Shown: positions 54,353 through 64,000 of the stretch, piece after piece
Layout of the letters: every line of letters begins with the position of its first letter
Numbering within the stretch: the first letter of the stretch is position 1
Source: Macrolepiota albuminosa
Lineage: Eukaryota > Basidiomycota > Agaricomycetes > Agaricales > Agaricaceae
Assembly: GCA_027475525.1 (NCBI GenBank)
Contig: JAMWFC010000073.1
Coordinates: 1-64,000, forward strand
Reading direction: 5' to 3'
DNA: 64,000 bases
The notes under the pieces: generated by a model
Databases searched by the model: none
What the model was told of the DNA's origin: nothing
Seen by the model: the letters and a program-made list of their open reading frames with translations, nothing else
Made by a program: the position numbers and the translations under genes

Positions 54353-57226
54353 TCAGATGATGAGCGTCTCTGCAGCTGTAGTGCTGCAAGATAGTGCAGT
54401 GTAGTAGGCTTGATGTGATTGACACTTGGTCAAGTCCACCGGATTGTAAGGTCTAGTCTTTTCTTGACTTGCATAATCTGTCATTGCGTAGTTTACTAAT
54501 ACCTCTACCTGTGATCGAGACAGAGATACGCTGTCGTCACTAGGAAGTCGACATTTAAAATGCACACTTGTATGTACAATTGGAACCACATTTTCAGGAA
54601 GTCCATCAATTTTTACTCTTTGCAGAGGATTATTGAGTAGTACAAATAACGTATCTAGCACAATCTGTCTGGCCGATCTGATGCAACTTTTCCAACCATA
54701 CACAAAACCTTCCTGTCCATTGGTGATGCATAATTCTGTAGCCGCATTATTCTTGATTATAACAGGCAAACCTACACACAACAACAGCTTTTCCACAACT
54801 TGAACACTGCAAGATGATAGTGGTTGGTTCCACAATGCACGCTATATAGTTGGAGGAAATTTCGTGGTTTCTTTAGAGCACGTGTAGTTAGATGAATGGT
54901 TTCTTTGTTTCATTGCCATCTCTGGAAGACGGACTATCTTCGCTGTAGAAATGCACTAGTTCCTGACGGGTCTCGCTTGCAAATCAAGCACTTCCTATAA
55001 TGTTAATAGCATCTTTGTCCACATTTTGTGTGGTGATTATAGATACATTTCTGAACTGTTTATCAGATATAGATAGGCAACTATTAGAGACATCCAATGA
55101 TCTGCTCCTGAAAAACTTCACATCTTCTTTGGTGTGTGCTCTATACCTCATGTTTTTGAGAGCGTTATGCAAAGCCACATCCTCTGTAGACTGATTTTTC
55201 TGCCTCATATTTTTACACAATATGACAATGGTCGTTACCTGATGCCATACAGCCTTACCTATGGCAGACTCCTGATCCTTCAACGTTTTGGTATTTAAAC
55301 CTACAGTTCTACTATATAACGCCGATCCTTTGTGCCCAGCAACAGGGGGCAACTGAGCAAAATCACCTGCAAATACCATGTTCATACCACCAAAAGGGAT
55401 ATCTAGTCTACCATATACAAGTCTCAACACGATAACATAGATACTTTGTTGAAAAACACGTATTCAACACCTAGTAAATGAGTTTTAATTTGAATGAGTT
55501 GTTTCTTTGATACACCAACCATGTCGTTAATGCCGAATATTGAATGATATGTTGAGCCACCTATAAGCAATGCAGCAGTGCCGGTAGATGCAACCACAGC
55601 CAGACGATATGCCTCTCCTCTAGCTTCAAAATACTTGATGAGGGCTCGGAGCACCTGGGTTTTTCCAGTGCTCTCCATTCCTCCCATATACAATTTAAGT
55701 TGCTCAGACATATAAGACGTTGCGTGATTAGCCACAATGCAGAACACTCTCAGCTGTTCTTTGTTCAGCCCATAGTCTGAAGATATAATAGTGATAGTAG
55801 GTTCCTCTTTATTGTCCACATATATTTTCTGAAGATACTTCCAATCTACTATGTCAACATGTCCCAGTAGTTCTGGTATACTGCCTGGTAACTTACCACT
55901 GCATGCAGGTATGCGGAAATTTTGGCTCTTCAGCACCTCATCCCGCTTTGCTGTAACAACAGCTTTCCAGTAAGAAGAGTTACATTGTTGATTCATAGGT
56001 TCAACAGCATCGATTTAAGGAAACACCTGGTCCATTATAGGATCTCTCCACCCCAGATCTGCCATAGTTGCTGACATTTGCAGCATATCAGATCTATGTT
56101 TTAATTCTTTCTTGCCAAATATAGCGGATGCTTCTTCATCAACATCTGCAATTATATTGTCCATGTCCTCGAAGTTTTCAGTTTCATCCTGCTGCATCAT
56201 GTCAGATAGTTTGTCTCTGGTCAGCGTTGAATTAGTAAGACATACACCTCCACTCTTCAGCTGAGCATAAAAGTCATTGGCCGCATCTAAGCATTTATAT
56301 TGTATGTTCATGTTCTTGAGCAATGTGAGTTGACACTTATTGAAGGATGTATATTCAAAAGCTGAATCCCACATTTCTCCAGTATTTTTAAGGTCATGTC
56401 CTGTACACCCAGGTTTGAAAAGCATTAACATGGTCGCACAATAGTACTCTCTATCCCCTTGATCCTTCTTAGGTAAATTTCTGCCTACTAAATTAGGGAC
56501 ACGCCTACATAAAGGAGGATACACATAAGTACCATGATGTAAGCCTGGCTTACAGCATCCCCATATGCTATATATATAGTGTGTCATAGCTGAATAGATA
56601 TCTATTTAGTTATTCTGCCTTTTGGCTGTATGGTTCTGTCAGACACATTCAGAGCATGATTATACATGAGTATCGGAAAGCAGATGACAAGTTGAGAATT
56701 TAATAACCACCAAACCCTGCATATTTTTCATTCCACCAAGGGATATGTCGTCATTATCAACCAATATATTACGTGTTCTGTTGGTCAACTTTACTCTCTT
56801 ACATCTCAACGACCACTCGTACAAAGTCATTTGGTCCAACTCTGGTCCTCTGAAAATAAAATCAAATACAGGTGATAGCCCTATCACTTGTCCTTGTTTC
56901 TTAATTATTGCCAACTTATCGGAAAACTTGTCATGTAACTGGTCAGCAGCATTGTCTGCCCAAGGATGTCTGGCCTCTCGAACAAAAGTAGGCCAATATA
57001 AATTCAAGAAATTATGGTCAGTATAATGATCAGGATTGCCTAATAGATACATGCAAATCATTGGCAATCCCATTTCTGTTTTAGCACTAAGAACATTAGC
57101 TATCTTGGTCATTAGCGTGCGGGCTTTCTCTTGATGATTAAGTGGACTGTTTAGTATATCTGCATGTTTAGTGAATATTGAAGCAACTGCCTCAAATGCA
57201 GTGCATGTTTTGAGGGTGGGCTTCAT
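54353..57226 (-). pseudogene. Helitron linker and PIF1-like helicase, active-site residues changed
   Basis: After linker frames (57226-56660, 56587-56015), the helicase begins near 55780: Walker A GGMESTGKTQV (about 55684-55652), then FFNKVSMLSC where FFDEVSML is expected, so both Walker B acidic residues are lost (codons 55450-55445). Next GGMNMVFAGDFAQLPPVAG (motif III), LLCVGLPVIIKNNAATELCI, and the final motif AYYTALSCSTTAAETLII where Arg of LSRS is Cys and Gly is Glu. All these changes are G to A or C to T in the coding strand. A frameshift lies at 55430. Confidence 0.8.
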
Positions 57227-58438
57227 AACTTATTTAGTAACATACAACAAAACAGTCTTGATGGCCATCCCAGAGTAAAGGCTTGTTATGTCAGTATTGC
57301 ATTGAAACAGGTAAGTAAGAGGACTTGTAAATGTATTGAGCCATGGTTCCGTCTTCTGCATGTTCAAAGCACCAGTAGTTGGATCAACTTCTGTGTGCGC
57401 ATACAATGGACAAGGGAATCTTGCTCTACATTTACCCCATGGGTTATCAAGACATCCTTTATGTTCCTTATTTTTTTTCTGTATGCCATTTTTGTTCTTG
57501 GTAGAAGTACATGTATGTATGTCTGATCAGTACAGCAGATCGTCCACCATATGATAAAAGCAATCCCACCATCATGCTGCATTATCATACGCTGCGCATG
57601 ATGAGCATTCTTCTTTGCAAGGAATGGACAGCTGTTTCAGAAGCAACCTAGTGGGATCCATATATCCCAATGCAGCTTTATTCAACGATATATGCTTTTC
57701 AATGTCTTCCAGTATTCTAGTCAAGAAATTGCCTCAATGTACTGATTCTAGATATTCTATGATAGCCTTTTGAAACCCCAATGACGGGTCCATGATTTTT
57801 TCCCTGACTTCATCCAGAGTTAACCCTCCCCGAATCCACAAAAGCATGTGTAAATGGAGGGTAAGCCTATCTTGTTGCTTCACGGTACTGTAGTATGCCG
57901 AAGTATGCCCATACAATCCTGGATTATCTGACTTGGTTCCTAATACATGGATTATGAATGTGTTTATCATAAAATGAAAGAAACGTGCGCCGGCAACAGG
58001 ATTCTTGGATATAAGATGGTAAGCATCATCTGAAGTATAGGGCACAGACGGCATAAAGGACGTCTTGCTATCTGCATAATAAAGACATATAGAGTGTTTT
58101 ACATTGGCAGGCAATAAGGTGATATACCAAGAAGAAGCACCTTTGCTTATGACAAGAGACCAGATTTTATTCTGCATGTGTTTTTTGGAAACAGCAGACC
58201 CTTCGACACCACCAGAAATTACATCCAAATCATCTATTACACGGAAACAAGTTTTTTCATCCTCTGTAACCGGCTTCACTATATCTCCAGCTGCCATTCT
58301 TTGTGCAAGGTCAGAAAACACTTTTGGATTGACAGTTGTAAGACAGTCAGAAATGTCGTTAAAGTTTGCATGTTCTGTTGCTAGATAGCCTCTACTAGTA
58401 GCAGCCTTTACCTGTTTATAGCTGAAAGCAGCAAACAA
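57220..58438 (-). pseudogene. Helitron Rep (HUH endonuclease) domain, catalytic tyrosine lost
   Basis: Frame 58438-57734 has AAFSYKQVKAATSRGYLATE, NKIWSLVISKGASSWYITLL and the metal-binding HUH motif in RLTLHLHMLLWIRG (HLHM codons at 57856-57845). The frame then continues with stops through GCLDNPWGKCRARFPCPLYA and NTFTYLFQCNTDITSLYSG to the tyrosine motif, which reads LLYVTK*VMKP: the second tyrosine of the Y-x3-Y pair is a TAA (57232-57230). Rep nicks and joins DNA during rolling-circle transposition. With the tyrosine codon changed to stop this copy cannot do so. Confidence 0.8.
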
Positions 58439-58453
58439 GAATTCAGTATCTGT

Positions 58454-59263
58454 TTAAAAGTGTTTATCATGATACATAAGCAAGTTGGCTTTATGAGCAC
58501 GCACTGATACACCGCACTTGTTACCGCCTATGCCACCCAGACCATAGGGGAACAGCCAAGGAAACATTTGCAAATACAAATCCAGATCGCCGAATGTATT
58601 CTTGGTGTATGTAGAATAACCAATATGCAGAGCCTTTCTGTTAGACATCCAATGTTGCATTGCAAGGCCTTTAAGTTCATCCATAGTCTTGGCTGATAAA
58701 GCATCACTAGTGAGGCTGTGGACAACAAAGGGACAATTACCCGCATTGACACCAAAATCCTTATTATCTTCATGTATGTGTGGGTCTATCGTACCAGCCT
58801 TGTCAGCACTTTGGCAATGAACAACGGACATAGGAGGAACATCTTCAGGATATTCCTCTAAGTTGCTGTACAATATTTCCAGATTGCTATAAAAAGAATG
58901 GTTAAGTTTGAGCCATTCTAACGCACGCTGAACATTTCTTCTGCTCACGAGCAGAGGTAGCCTCTGTAACTTCTTAGCAGATGGCTTGCAAGAACCAGAA
59001 AATAAAATGGCGATCACATCATTGAGGTTGGTTACAGGAAATGGAAGTACTTGATATACCTTCTGAATAGGTGACTTGAAAGCAATAAGATGCACCTTCA
59101 TCTTGCTCAGACCAGAGGCTGAAACATAAGCATAATACAAGGACTTTCTTATCCTAGCAACTAATATCTGTTTGATCCAATTAAGGCATTTTAACATGTC
59201 AGGTATAGGGCCAATCCAAAAGCCATTAGCTAGCATGTTTTTTGGAACGAGCCCATTGAACAA
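58454..59263 (-). pseudogene. Helitron DUF6570-like region
   Basis: 270 residues open: ANGFWIGPIPDMLKCLNWIK, VARIRKSLYYAYVSASGLSK, QVLPFPVTNLNDVIAILFSG, and ending LQMFPWLFPYGLGGIGGNK with LLMYHDKHF. This conserved block always sits before the Rep core in fungal Helitron helicase proteins. Confidence 0.8.
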
Positions 59264-59327
59264 TTGCTATCTGCACAATCGACAAACGTGTTTACATGAG
59301 TGATCAATTACCGGTCCTCTCAGCTCC

Positions 59328-60173
59328 CTAACACAATCCATATTGGATAATCATTCTATTTTGGTGACTCCTGAAACGCAGAGTACATCTAGATAACCTT
59401 TCATACTCTTGAGAGTATTTATATTGGCTACAGGATGTAGGAGACCACACACCGCACAACCTGCTTTCTCCACGTAATCTCTGTCCTGTGCCAGAACAAA
59501 AATTTCCTACAATATCCATGGTTTGCAACTTACTAAGCAGATGTGGTGGAAATACTACACTTTCATCTGGATTCAGATATTCTTCTTCAAGAGGTACGGC
59601 GATGCTTTGGTCAATGCATGTGGATTTGCGGGTATGTCTACAAGTACTGTGACAACAAGGATATGAGGATTGTTTCTGTTTATATGTATAACGGGCGATT
59701 GCCTGCCATGCTGCATCTTTGGTTTGTTTATCTGGTTCAGACCATAACACTGTAGTGTTGATAACGCACAATGGGCAACTGTGACCATCAAACTTAAAGG
59801 GTAATTCTTCCTTCAGTATAGAACTACTCAGCCTGATGCCATGCATGCGGGCCACCAGACAGATATTTTTTATAGACAAGTGGCTGATTAAATCTTGTAC
59901 AGGTATTTGCACATGCACAAAGCCTTTCGTCACAGGATACAACCCAAGACCACTGGCATCTATGTGATTAACATATTTGAATACCTGATCTACCAGTACG
60001 TGATCGTAACTGGCAGACACATACGGACTAACTGCCTCTACAGGAAATGAATAGAACTTGCCACCACCAAAGTGAAGTACACAATGCGATAAGTATCTAT
60101 TCAAGTAGTGGAGTGTACAAACATGGTTTTGTAAGACAAATGATGGACAGAGTACATTATATGCATGCTCCAT
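59328..60173 (-). pseudogene. Helitron N-terminal region with zinc-binding clusters
   Basis: ATG 60173 starts MEHAYNVLCPSFVLQNHVCT and runs 281 residues. Cys/His-rich patches (CPLCVINT at about 135, CCHSTCRHTRKSTC at about 173) suggest zinc binding as in other Helitron N-termini. An ASGLGLYPVTKGFVHVQIPV segment precedes them. It is separated from the next frame by a stop and frameshift of about 65 bases. Confidence 0.6.
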
Positions 60174-61060
60174 AGTAATAATTACATGCCTGAGTGCGAC
60201 TATATAAACAAAGGACGGCCAGCCATCAGAAAGGTCAACACCATCTTCAATTAAATATACTATTACTACAGCATTACATGGGCCGTATTTTACAGCAAGT
60301 CAAAATATACCAGTGCCAGACACACAGTACCTCAAGGAAACTGCAAAATCATGCCATAAGACATATCCTCTGGTTGACAGAACTCGTAAAGCATGACATG
60401 TTCTCACAGTGTGCATACTGGTCCAAAATCGGCAAACATGTACCCAAGGGTATAGCAAATTGTATATGTCAATGTAACTATGAGGAGACCGTTGATTATA
60501 CATTTGTTTATCTAGATAAATAAACTGCCGTTTAATTGACACAATGCACAGATCAATATGCAAACACTGTGAAAGGCGTCTGAATATGTATAGCCGTGAA
60601 CATGTGCAACATAAAAGAGCATTATAAGAGTGGTCCTGGTTTACCGCAGCATAATCACATTGGATGATACGGTGGGTGCGTAAACCTACAAGAGGTGCAG
60701 AGCCACCATTAGTAAGTCACATGCATGATACATCACATTTTGAATGCATGCAGGTTGCATTTGAAATGTTGTGTACCACATAGAGTGGTTCAACAGTCTT
60801 TCCATTGGTTAAAGAGTGTCTAATCACATTCAGTTAAGTATGTATATGAAACATCGAATATAGGATATAACTGACCCAATATTATATGCATTTGCAGATA
60901 TAACAAGGACATATAAACTGCACATGAGGAGCAGATAGACCCTAGCCCATCGCTTGACAAAAAAGGTGGTGAATCGCATACTAATAATCATTGAAGTGTA
61001 GTAGGTTAGTAGTTGTTACATAAGCGTCAGTATAGATGACCAGTAAGACCTGTTATTAAG
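60174..61060. other. Unassigned sequence upstream of the Helitron frame
   Basis: A TATATAAAC box lies about 30 bases upstream of the Helitron ATG (60200-60210 on the plus strand). The rest, including a 109-codon open frame at 60194-60523, shows nothing I recognise. The Helitron 5' terminus should lie here. Confidence 0.4.
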
Positions 61061-61079
61061 GATTACATACACATAGAGA

Positions 61080-61660
61080 CATCACAACGGTACGTGTCAT
61101 ACGTTGTATGGGAGCCCGCTTTGTGCCGTACCATACGTGTCCAGCGGAGTCCGCTACACTGGAGCGGAGCAGTCCCCACAGTGCCGTAGAATACAGAGCT
61201 GCGGACGTGTCACAATGTGCTGTATGACACAGTCCAGTGGATCAATAAAAGGTGGGCATACACATGCGCACGCAGGCCCAGCGGATGCCAGCGGACACTA
61301 GCGGACGTCAATGTGCGTCAGTGGCCGCCAGCGGGCATCAGCACACGAGTGAAAACCTCCTCCATTGGCGGACTTCATGGCATGAATAAACCCTCCTCGA
61401 GGTTCCCCACTTCCCTCCTCTCTCCATTCCTCCCCACAATAACTCGAGGCTATGCATCTCCCCTTCCATCCTTTTCCCACCCCCGACGCCAGCGTACGTC
61501 CACGAAAGGGCCCTGAAAATCTACGCAGGCCTACGCAAGCCACCAGCGGACATCCACGCAGACGTACGTCGACGGACTCAAACCTACACGGGCCCTCCCA
61601 GGCCTGCGCAGGACACCAGCGGACATCTACAGAGGCCTACGCAGGTCCACGGAGTCTGGT
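61080..61660. repeat. GC-rich sequence with recurring CAGCGGAC words
   Basis: Many occurrences of CAGCGGA, GGACATCC and ACGCAGGCCTACGCA over 600 bases, in both the AGCGGAC and GTCCGCT senses, with small inverted repeats (for example GTGTCATAC near 61095 and GTATGACAC near 61222). It precedes repeat R4 copy 2 and shares its vocabulary. No coding function evident. Confidence 0.55.
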
Positions 61661-61699
61661 TGGACCAAGGAAAAAAGTAACTTCATCTTGCCCACCATA

Positions 61700-61785
61700 T
61701 GCTTGTGGGGGGAAATCGAACCCCCGGCCTTGGGAAAGCCTCCAGCAACGGAACACACATTTAACCGTTGCACCACAGGTCCGTT
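61700..61785 (-). other. tRNA-like sequence (SINE-like)
   Basis: On the minus strand an A box TGGTGCAACGG (61775-61765) and a B box GGTTCGATTTC (61722-61712) frame a type II-like variable region, and the T arm GGGGG-TTCGATT-TCCCC pairs properly. The acceptor ends do not pair, so it is not a convincing tRNA gene. Best read as a polymerase III promoter-bearing repeat unit. Confidence 0.5.
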
Positions 61786-61827
61786 ACTAATGGATAGATT
61801 CAAAGGTCGGATAACACAATGAATGGA

Positions 61828-62560
61828 CGCTCACCTATGTTTCCGCAGGTTCCTGTATGGATTTTTTGAGGTGGAAGGGGGGTGGCATACCTCCCAAAAG
61901 AGTTTTCGTGGCCTGAAAGGGGCGTTGGCATCAGCAGCCATCAGCTGGCATCCGTCGGAGTTTGTCGGCAGCCGTCATGACCCGCTGGCATCTGTCGGCA
62001 TCCACTGGATATCCGCTGGTATCCGTTGGAATCCACGGGAATCCGTCGGCAACCCCTGGCATCATCCGGCATCGTCCGGCATCAGGGCAGGAGAGAAGGA
62101 AACAGGGTGCGTGGGTGTCCGCCGCATGGGGTGGTGTCTTGGAGAGCGTGGGGGGTGGCGGAAGAGGGATGGGGGTGGGGAGAAAGAGGGGGAAGGAGGA
62201 AGGGGAGGAGCGTGGGTGTCCGCTGGTACCCCAGCGGATGTCAGGTCAGGGGGGAGGAGGGAAGCAGGGTGCATGTGGTGGACGGGGGTGGCGTGTGAGG
62301 TAGTGTGGGGAGTGGAGAGGATGGCACTGGGGAGAAAGAGGGGGAAGGGCGGAAGAGGGTGCGTGAGTGTCCGCTGTCCACTGGCATGCCAGCGGATGGT
62401 AGCGGATGGTAGCTGACGTCGGCATGTGAGCCAGCTGACATCAGCGGTGCAACCAGTCCCAGTGGTTCAGTGGAATATTCGTTTATTGATATTCAATATT
62501 GTGTACAGTGGTGGGTTCTACTCCCCCTACTCCACCTTAATGGGGTCTAATGGTGACAAT
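61828..62560 (+). repeat. Repeat R4, copy 2 (GC-rich, less mutated)
   Basis: Direct repeat of 42063-43160, retaining CpG sites that are TpG or CpA in copy 1. It contains clusters of GGCATCCGTCGG, TCCGCTGGTATCCG and the CCAGCGGATG words, long G-rich stretches (62150-62380) and the tRNA-like tail. No protein match recognised. Confidence 0.65.
62463..62524 (+). other. tRNA-like unit, tail of repeat R4
   Basis: A box TGGTTCAGTGG (62463-62473) and B box-like GGTTCTACTCC (62514-62524). Same organisation as 43079-43140. Confidence 0.5.
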
Positions 62561-62648
62561 GGAATATTGAGAGGCGGGTTGGACTCCTGCTAGTGACAAA
62601 TATTTTAATAGGGCCTGTAAGCCCTAATAAAATATCCGTTCATCACTC

Positions 62649-62823
62649 GCTAGCATCATCAAGTTGATCCGTTAAAAACGCTAGAAATTACTGAAGCGGG
62701 TATGGGTTGGACGAAGTTGCGCATAGTCACAAGATCTGGAATGACCACATGCGCAAAGACGACCAACCCATGCCACTGCAGAAATCTCTGGAGTTTTAAA
62801 CGGATCACATTAATGATGCTAGC
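62649..62823. repeat. Long imperfect hairpin (about 80-base arms)
   Basis: Left arm 62649-62730 (GCTAGCATCATCAAG ... TATGGGTTGGACG ... TTGCGCAT) is matched by the reverse complement of 62743-62823 (GCTAGCATCATTAATG ... CATGGGTTGGTCG ... TTTGCGCATG), with a spacer of about 12 bases. It could be a foldback element or the template of a small-RNA precursor. Confidence 0.75.
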
Positions 62824-62860
62824 GGACATCAGCGGCCTGCTGCTCTAATATGCACTAGCA

Positions 62861-62923
62861 GGAGTCGAACCCACCTCTTGTGCACAATATCAAATATCAA
62901 TTTATCAATATTCCATTGTACCA
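62861..62923 (-). other. tRNA-like unit with A and B box
   Basis: On the minus strand A box TGGTACAATGG (62923-62913) and B box GGTTCGACTCC (62871-62861) match the consensus well. It carries the CACAAGAGGTGGGTTCGACT sequence typical of this cluster. Confidence 0.55.
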
Positions 62924-63017
62924 CAGGTGCTTACTTAGAAGGGGGTCAAACCTGCCTGTCAGTGGCCTATGGTAGTTGATCTGACCCACTCAATTTTCAG
63001 TATTGTGTGGAGTGGCA

Positions 63018-63295
63018 GGTTCGACTCCCCTAGTCCAGACTTCCCTAGTCCACCATAATGACGTATAATGGTGTCTTTTTATACTGCTGCATTTCTGCAC
63101 TAGATGTAAACTGTACTAATTTTTGGTAAGGACCTGTGGTCGAATGGAATATTGATACATTGATATTTCATATTGTGCACAAGAGCCGGGTTTGAATCCC
63201 ACTCGTGCACATCATTAGACATGACATAACTTTGTTTTACTAATTGTTATTTACGTCTATATTCTTTCTACTGCCCAATTCGAGGGTTCGAGTCC
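63018..63295 (+). other. Cluster of tRNA-like units
   Basis: B box GGTTCGACTCC at 63018-63028; a complete unit with A box TGGTCGAATGG (63137-63147) and B box GGTTTGAATCC (63189-63199); and an isolated B box GGTTCGAGTCC (63285-63295). Units share AATATTGATA...TGATATT...ATTGTGCACAAG between the boxes. Confidence 0.55.
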
Positions 63296-63572
63296 CCCTT
63301 GTGTAATCGTTGAAGAGTGTGTTGTTTTTTGCGTTCATGAGAGTGGCATAACGGAACAAAACAATGGGACGGTTAATCTTAGTGGACCTGAGTCCTGTCC
63401 AAACTAATTGAAATGTCTGTAGTAAAGTGCTGTAGCCTAGTACACAATACTAGAGTGATATTTATGTATAATCCACAGAATGTCCTGTGGTCTAGCAGAA
63501 TATTGTCAGTTTATGTTCCTTCTAGTGCACAACTGGAGGTAACGGATCAAACGGATTTATAATGGATTTGTC

Positions 63573-63651
63573 AGCGGCACAATGGGACGGTTAATCTTGA
63601 CGAAAAATATCAGCGGCACAACAGGACAGTTAATCTTGACGAAAAATAACC
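63573..63651 (+). repeat. Two tandem 39-base repeats
   Basis: CAGCGGCACAATGGGACGGT followed by TAATCTTGACGAAAAATA occurs twice in a row with a few changes; an earlier relative (CAATGGGACGGTTAATCTTA) lies near 63362. Confidence 0.75.
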
Positions 63652-63689
63652 AACAGAAAAGCCAAGAATTATAGTAACTAAGGATTAAA

Positions 63690-63982
63690 TTACTCATCCA
63701 ATGTGTATTCCTCCTCTTCATTAGATTCATGTAATGTGTCTGAATAGAACAAATCCTCATCAAGCAGGTAGTCTGCTGTTAAAAATGCAAAGTCGTCCGG
63801 TGTATATGGCCCTTGAGGTCTGGGAAGTGTGATGTCTTCATACTTTGCTATCAGGCCTGACGATGAAGATGGTGAGGGTGACTCTGACATATCAACAGAC
63901 ACATCATCAGTACGACCAGCTTGATTGAAAGGGCCAATGGGCCTACATCGACCATGTTTTGCTCTAGCGTGAAATTCTTGTT
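63690..63982 (-). CDS. C-terminal exon of an unrecognised protein (partial)
   Basis: An open frame on the minus strand ends at TAA 63692-63690. It reads EQEFHARAKHGRCRPIGPFN, then QAGRTDDVSVDMSESPSPSS and an acidic tail ending ESNEEEEYTLDE. A likely acceptor site (TTATTTCAACAG) just before 63982 and an upstream stop in this frame suggest the exon begins there and that the gene continues beyond the window. Ser/Pro-rich and acidic character suggests a disordered tail. Family unknown. Confidence 0.45.
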
Positions 63983-64000
63983 CTGTTGAAATAAATTAAC

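Larger units (their letters stand above)
53120..60173 (-). mobile_element. Helitron (rolling-circle transposon), decayed
   Basis: A 7-kb minus-strand coding region carries, in order, an N-terminal region, a DUF6570-like segment, Helitron Rep, PIF1-type helicase and a C-terminal peptidase-like region. The order is that of autonomous fungal Helitrons. Frameshifts and stops occur about every 0.6 kb, several catalytic residues are changed, and no terminal 5'-TC or 3'-CTRR hairpin could be fixed by eye, so it is non-autonomous now. Confidence 0.85.

Noticed and set aside
60194..60523. 109-codon plus-strand frame next to the Helitron
   Set aside because: No motif, low-complexity composition and location in the expected Helitron 5' end; not supported as a gene.
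61700..61785. Functional tRNA-Ser-like gene
   Set aside because: A box, B box and T arm are good, but acceptor strands do not pair and the anticodon arm is unclear, so it is listed only as tRNA-like.
63139..63199. CRISPR-like or tandem array in the tRNA-like cluster
   Set aside because: Units are on both strands, irregularly spaced and diverged; nothing resembles a CRISPR array, and the sequence is fungal.

Overview
The window reads as a transposon graveyard from a basidiomycete fungus, most likely an agaricomycete. This is inferred from chromodomain Ty3/Gypsy elements, Ty1/Copia and Tc1/mariner relics, a Helitron of fungal type, and short (53-69 nt) introns with GTGAG/GTAAG donors and CTAAT branch sites. 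I cannot name the species. No clearly intact host gene is visible; most coding sequence is mobile-element derived and much of it is broken.

Layout. 1-3824: 3' end of a Ty3/Gypsy element (family C, + strand): chromodomain tail of Pol, a long third ORF, and an LTR. 3825-10266: AT-rich, strongly decayed Gypsy gag (-), Copia RT/RNase H with 3' LTR (+), Gypsy RT (+) and Gypsy pol 3' half (-). 10264-13185: a small inverted-repeat element carrying a solo LTR, then another solo LTR and a Tc1/mariner relic. 13186-22732: a family B element (LTR 13186-13948 plus gag) interrupted by a very young family A Gypsy element (14258-20755, LTRs identical by eye, 5-bp target duplication), ending in family C pol fragments. 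23235-25405: truncated Copia element. 25406-36377: a family B element (-) that received a 9-kb family C element (-). 36378-42047: short solo LTR, AT-rich sequence, a second inverted-repeat element, and an internally deleted family A copy (-). 42048-48955: a repeat with tRNA-like units and two unrecognised broken genes, each split by solo LTRs. 49132-52260: a head-to-head pair of diverged copies of an unrecognised intron-containing gene. 53120-60173: a decayed Helitron (-) with Rep, PIF1 helicase and a C-terminal region resembling a USP-type cysteine peptidase. 60174-64000: GC-rich repeats, tRNA-like units, a long hairpin, and a partial gene at the right edge.

How it fits together. Families A and B both show the hallmark of self-priming (Tf1/sushi type) reverse transcription: the sequence at or just after the 5' LTR is an exact 11- or 13-nt complement of a site inside the LTR. 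Family A gag and pol are in different frames, with a G GGT TTT slippery heptamer four bases before the gag stop. Family A LTRs carry an intron-like segment, and a short related LTR lacks it. Family C carries an extra ORF downstream of pol, conserved between two diverged copies. Six 5-bp target duplications are perfect. Several premature stops are explained by CGA to TGA changes, which suggests CpG methylation and deamination.
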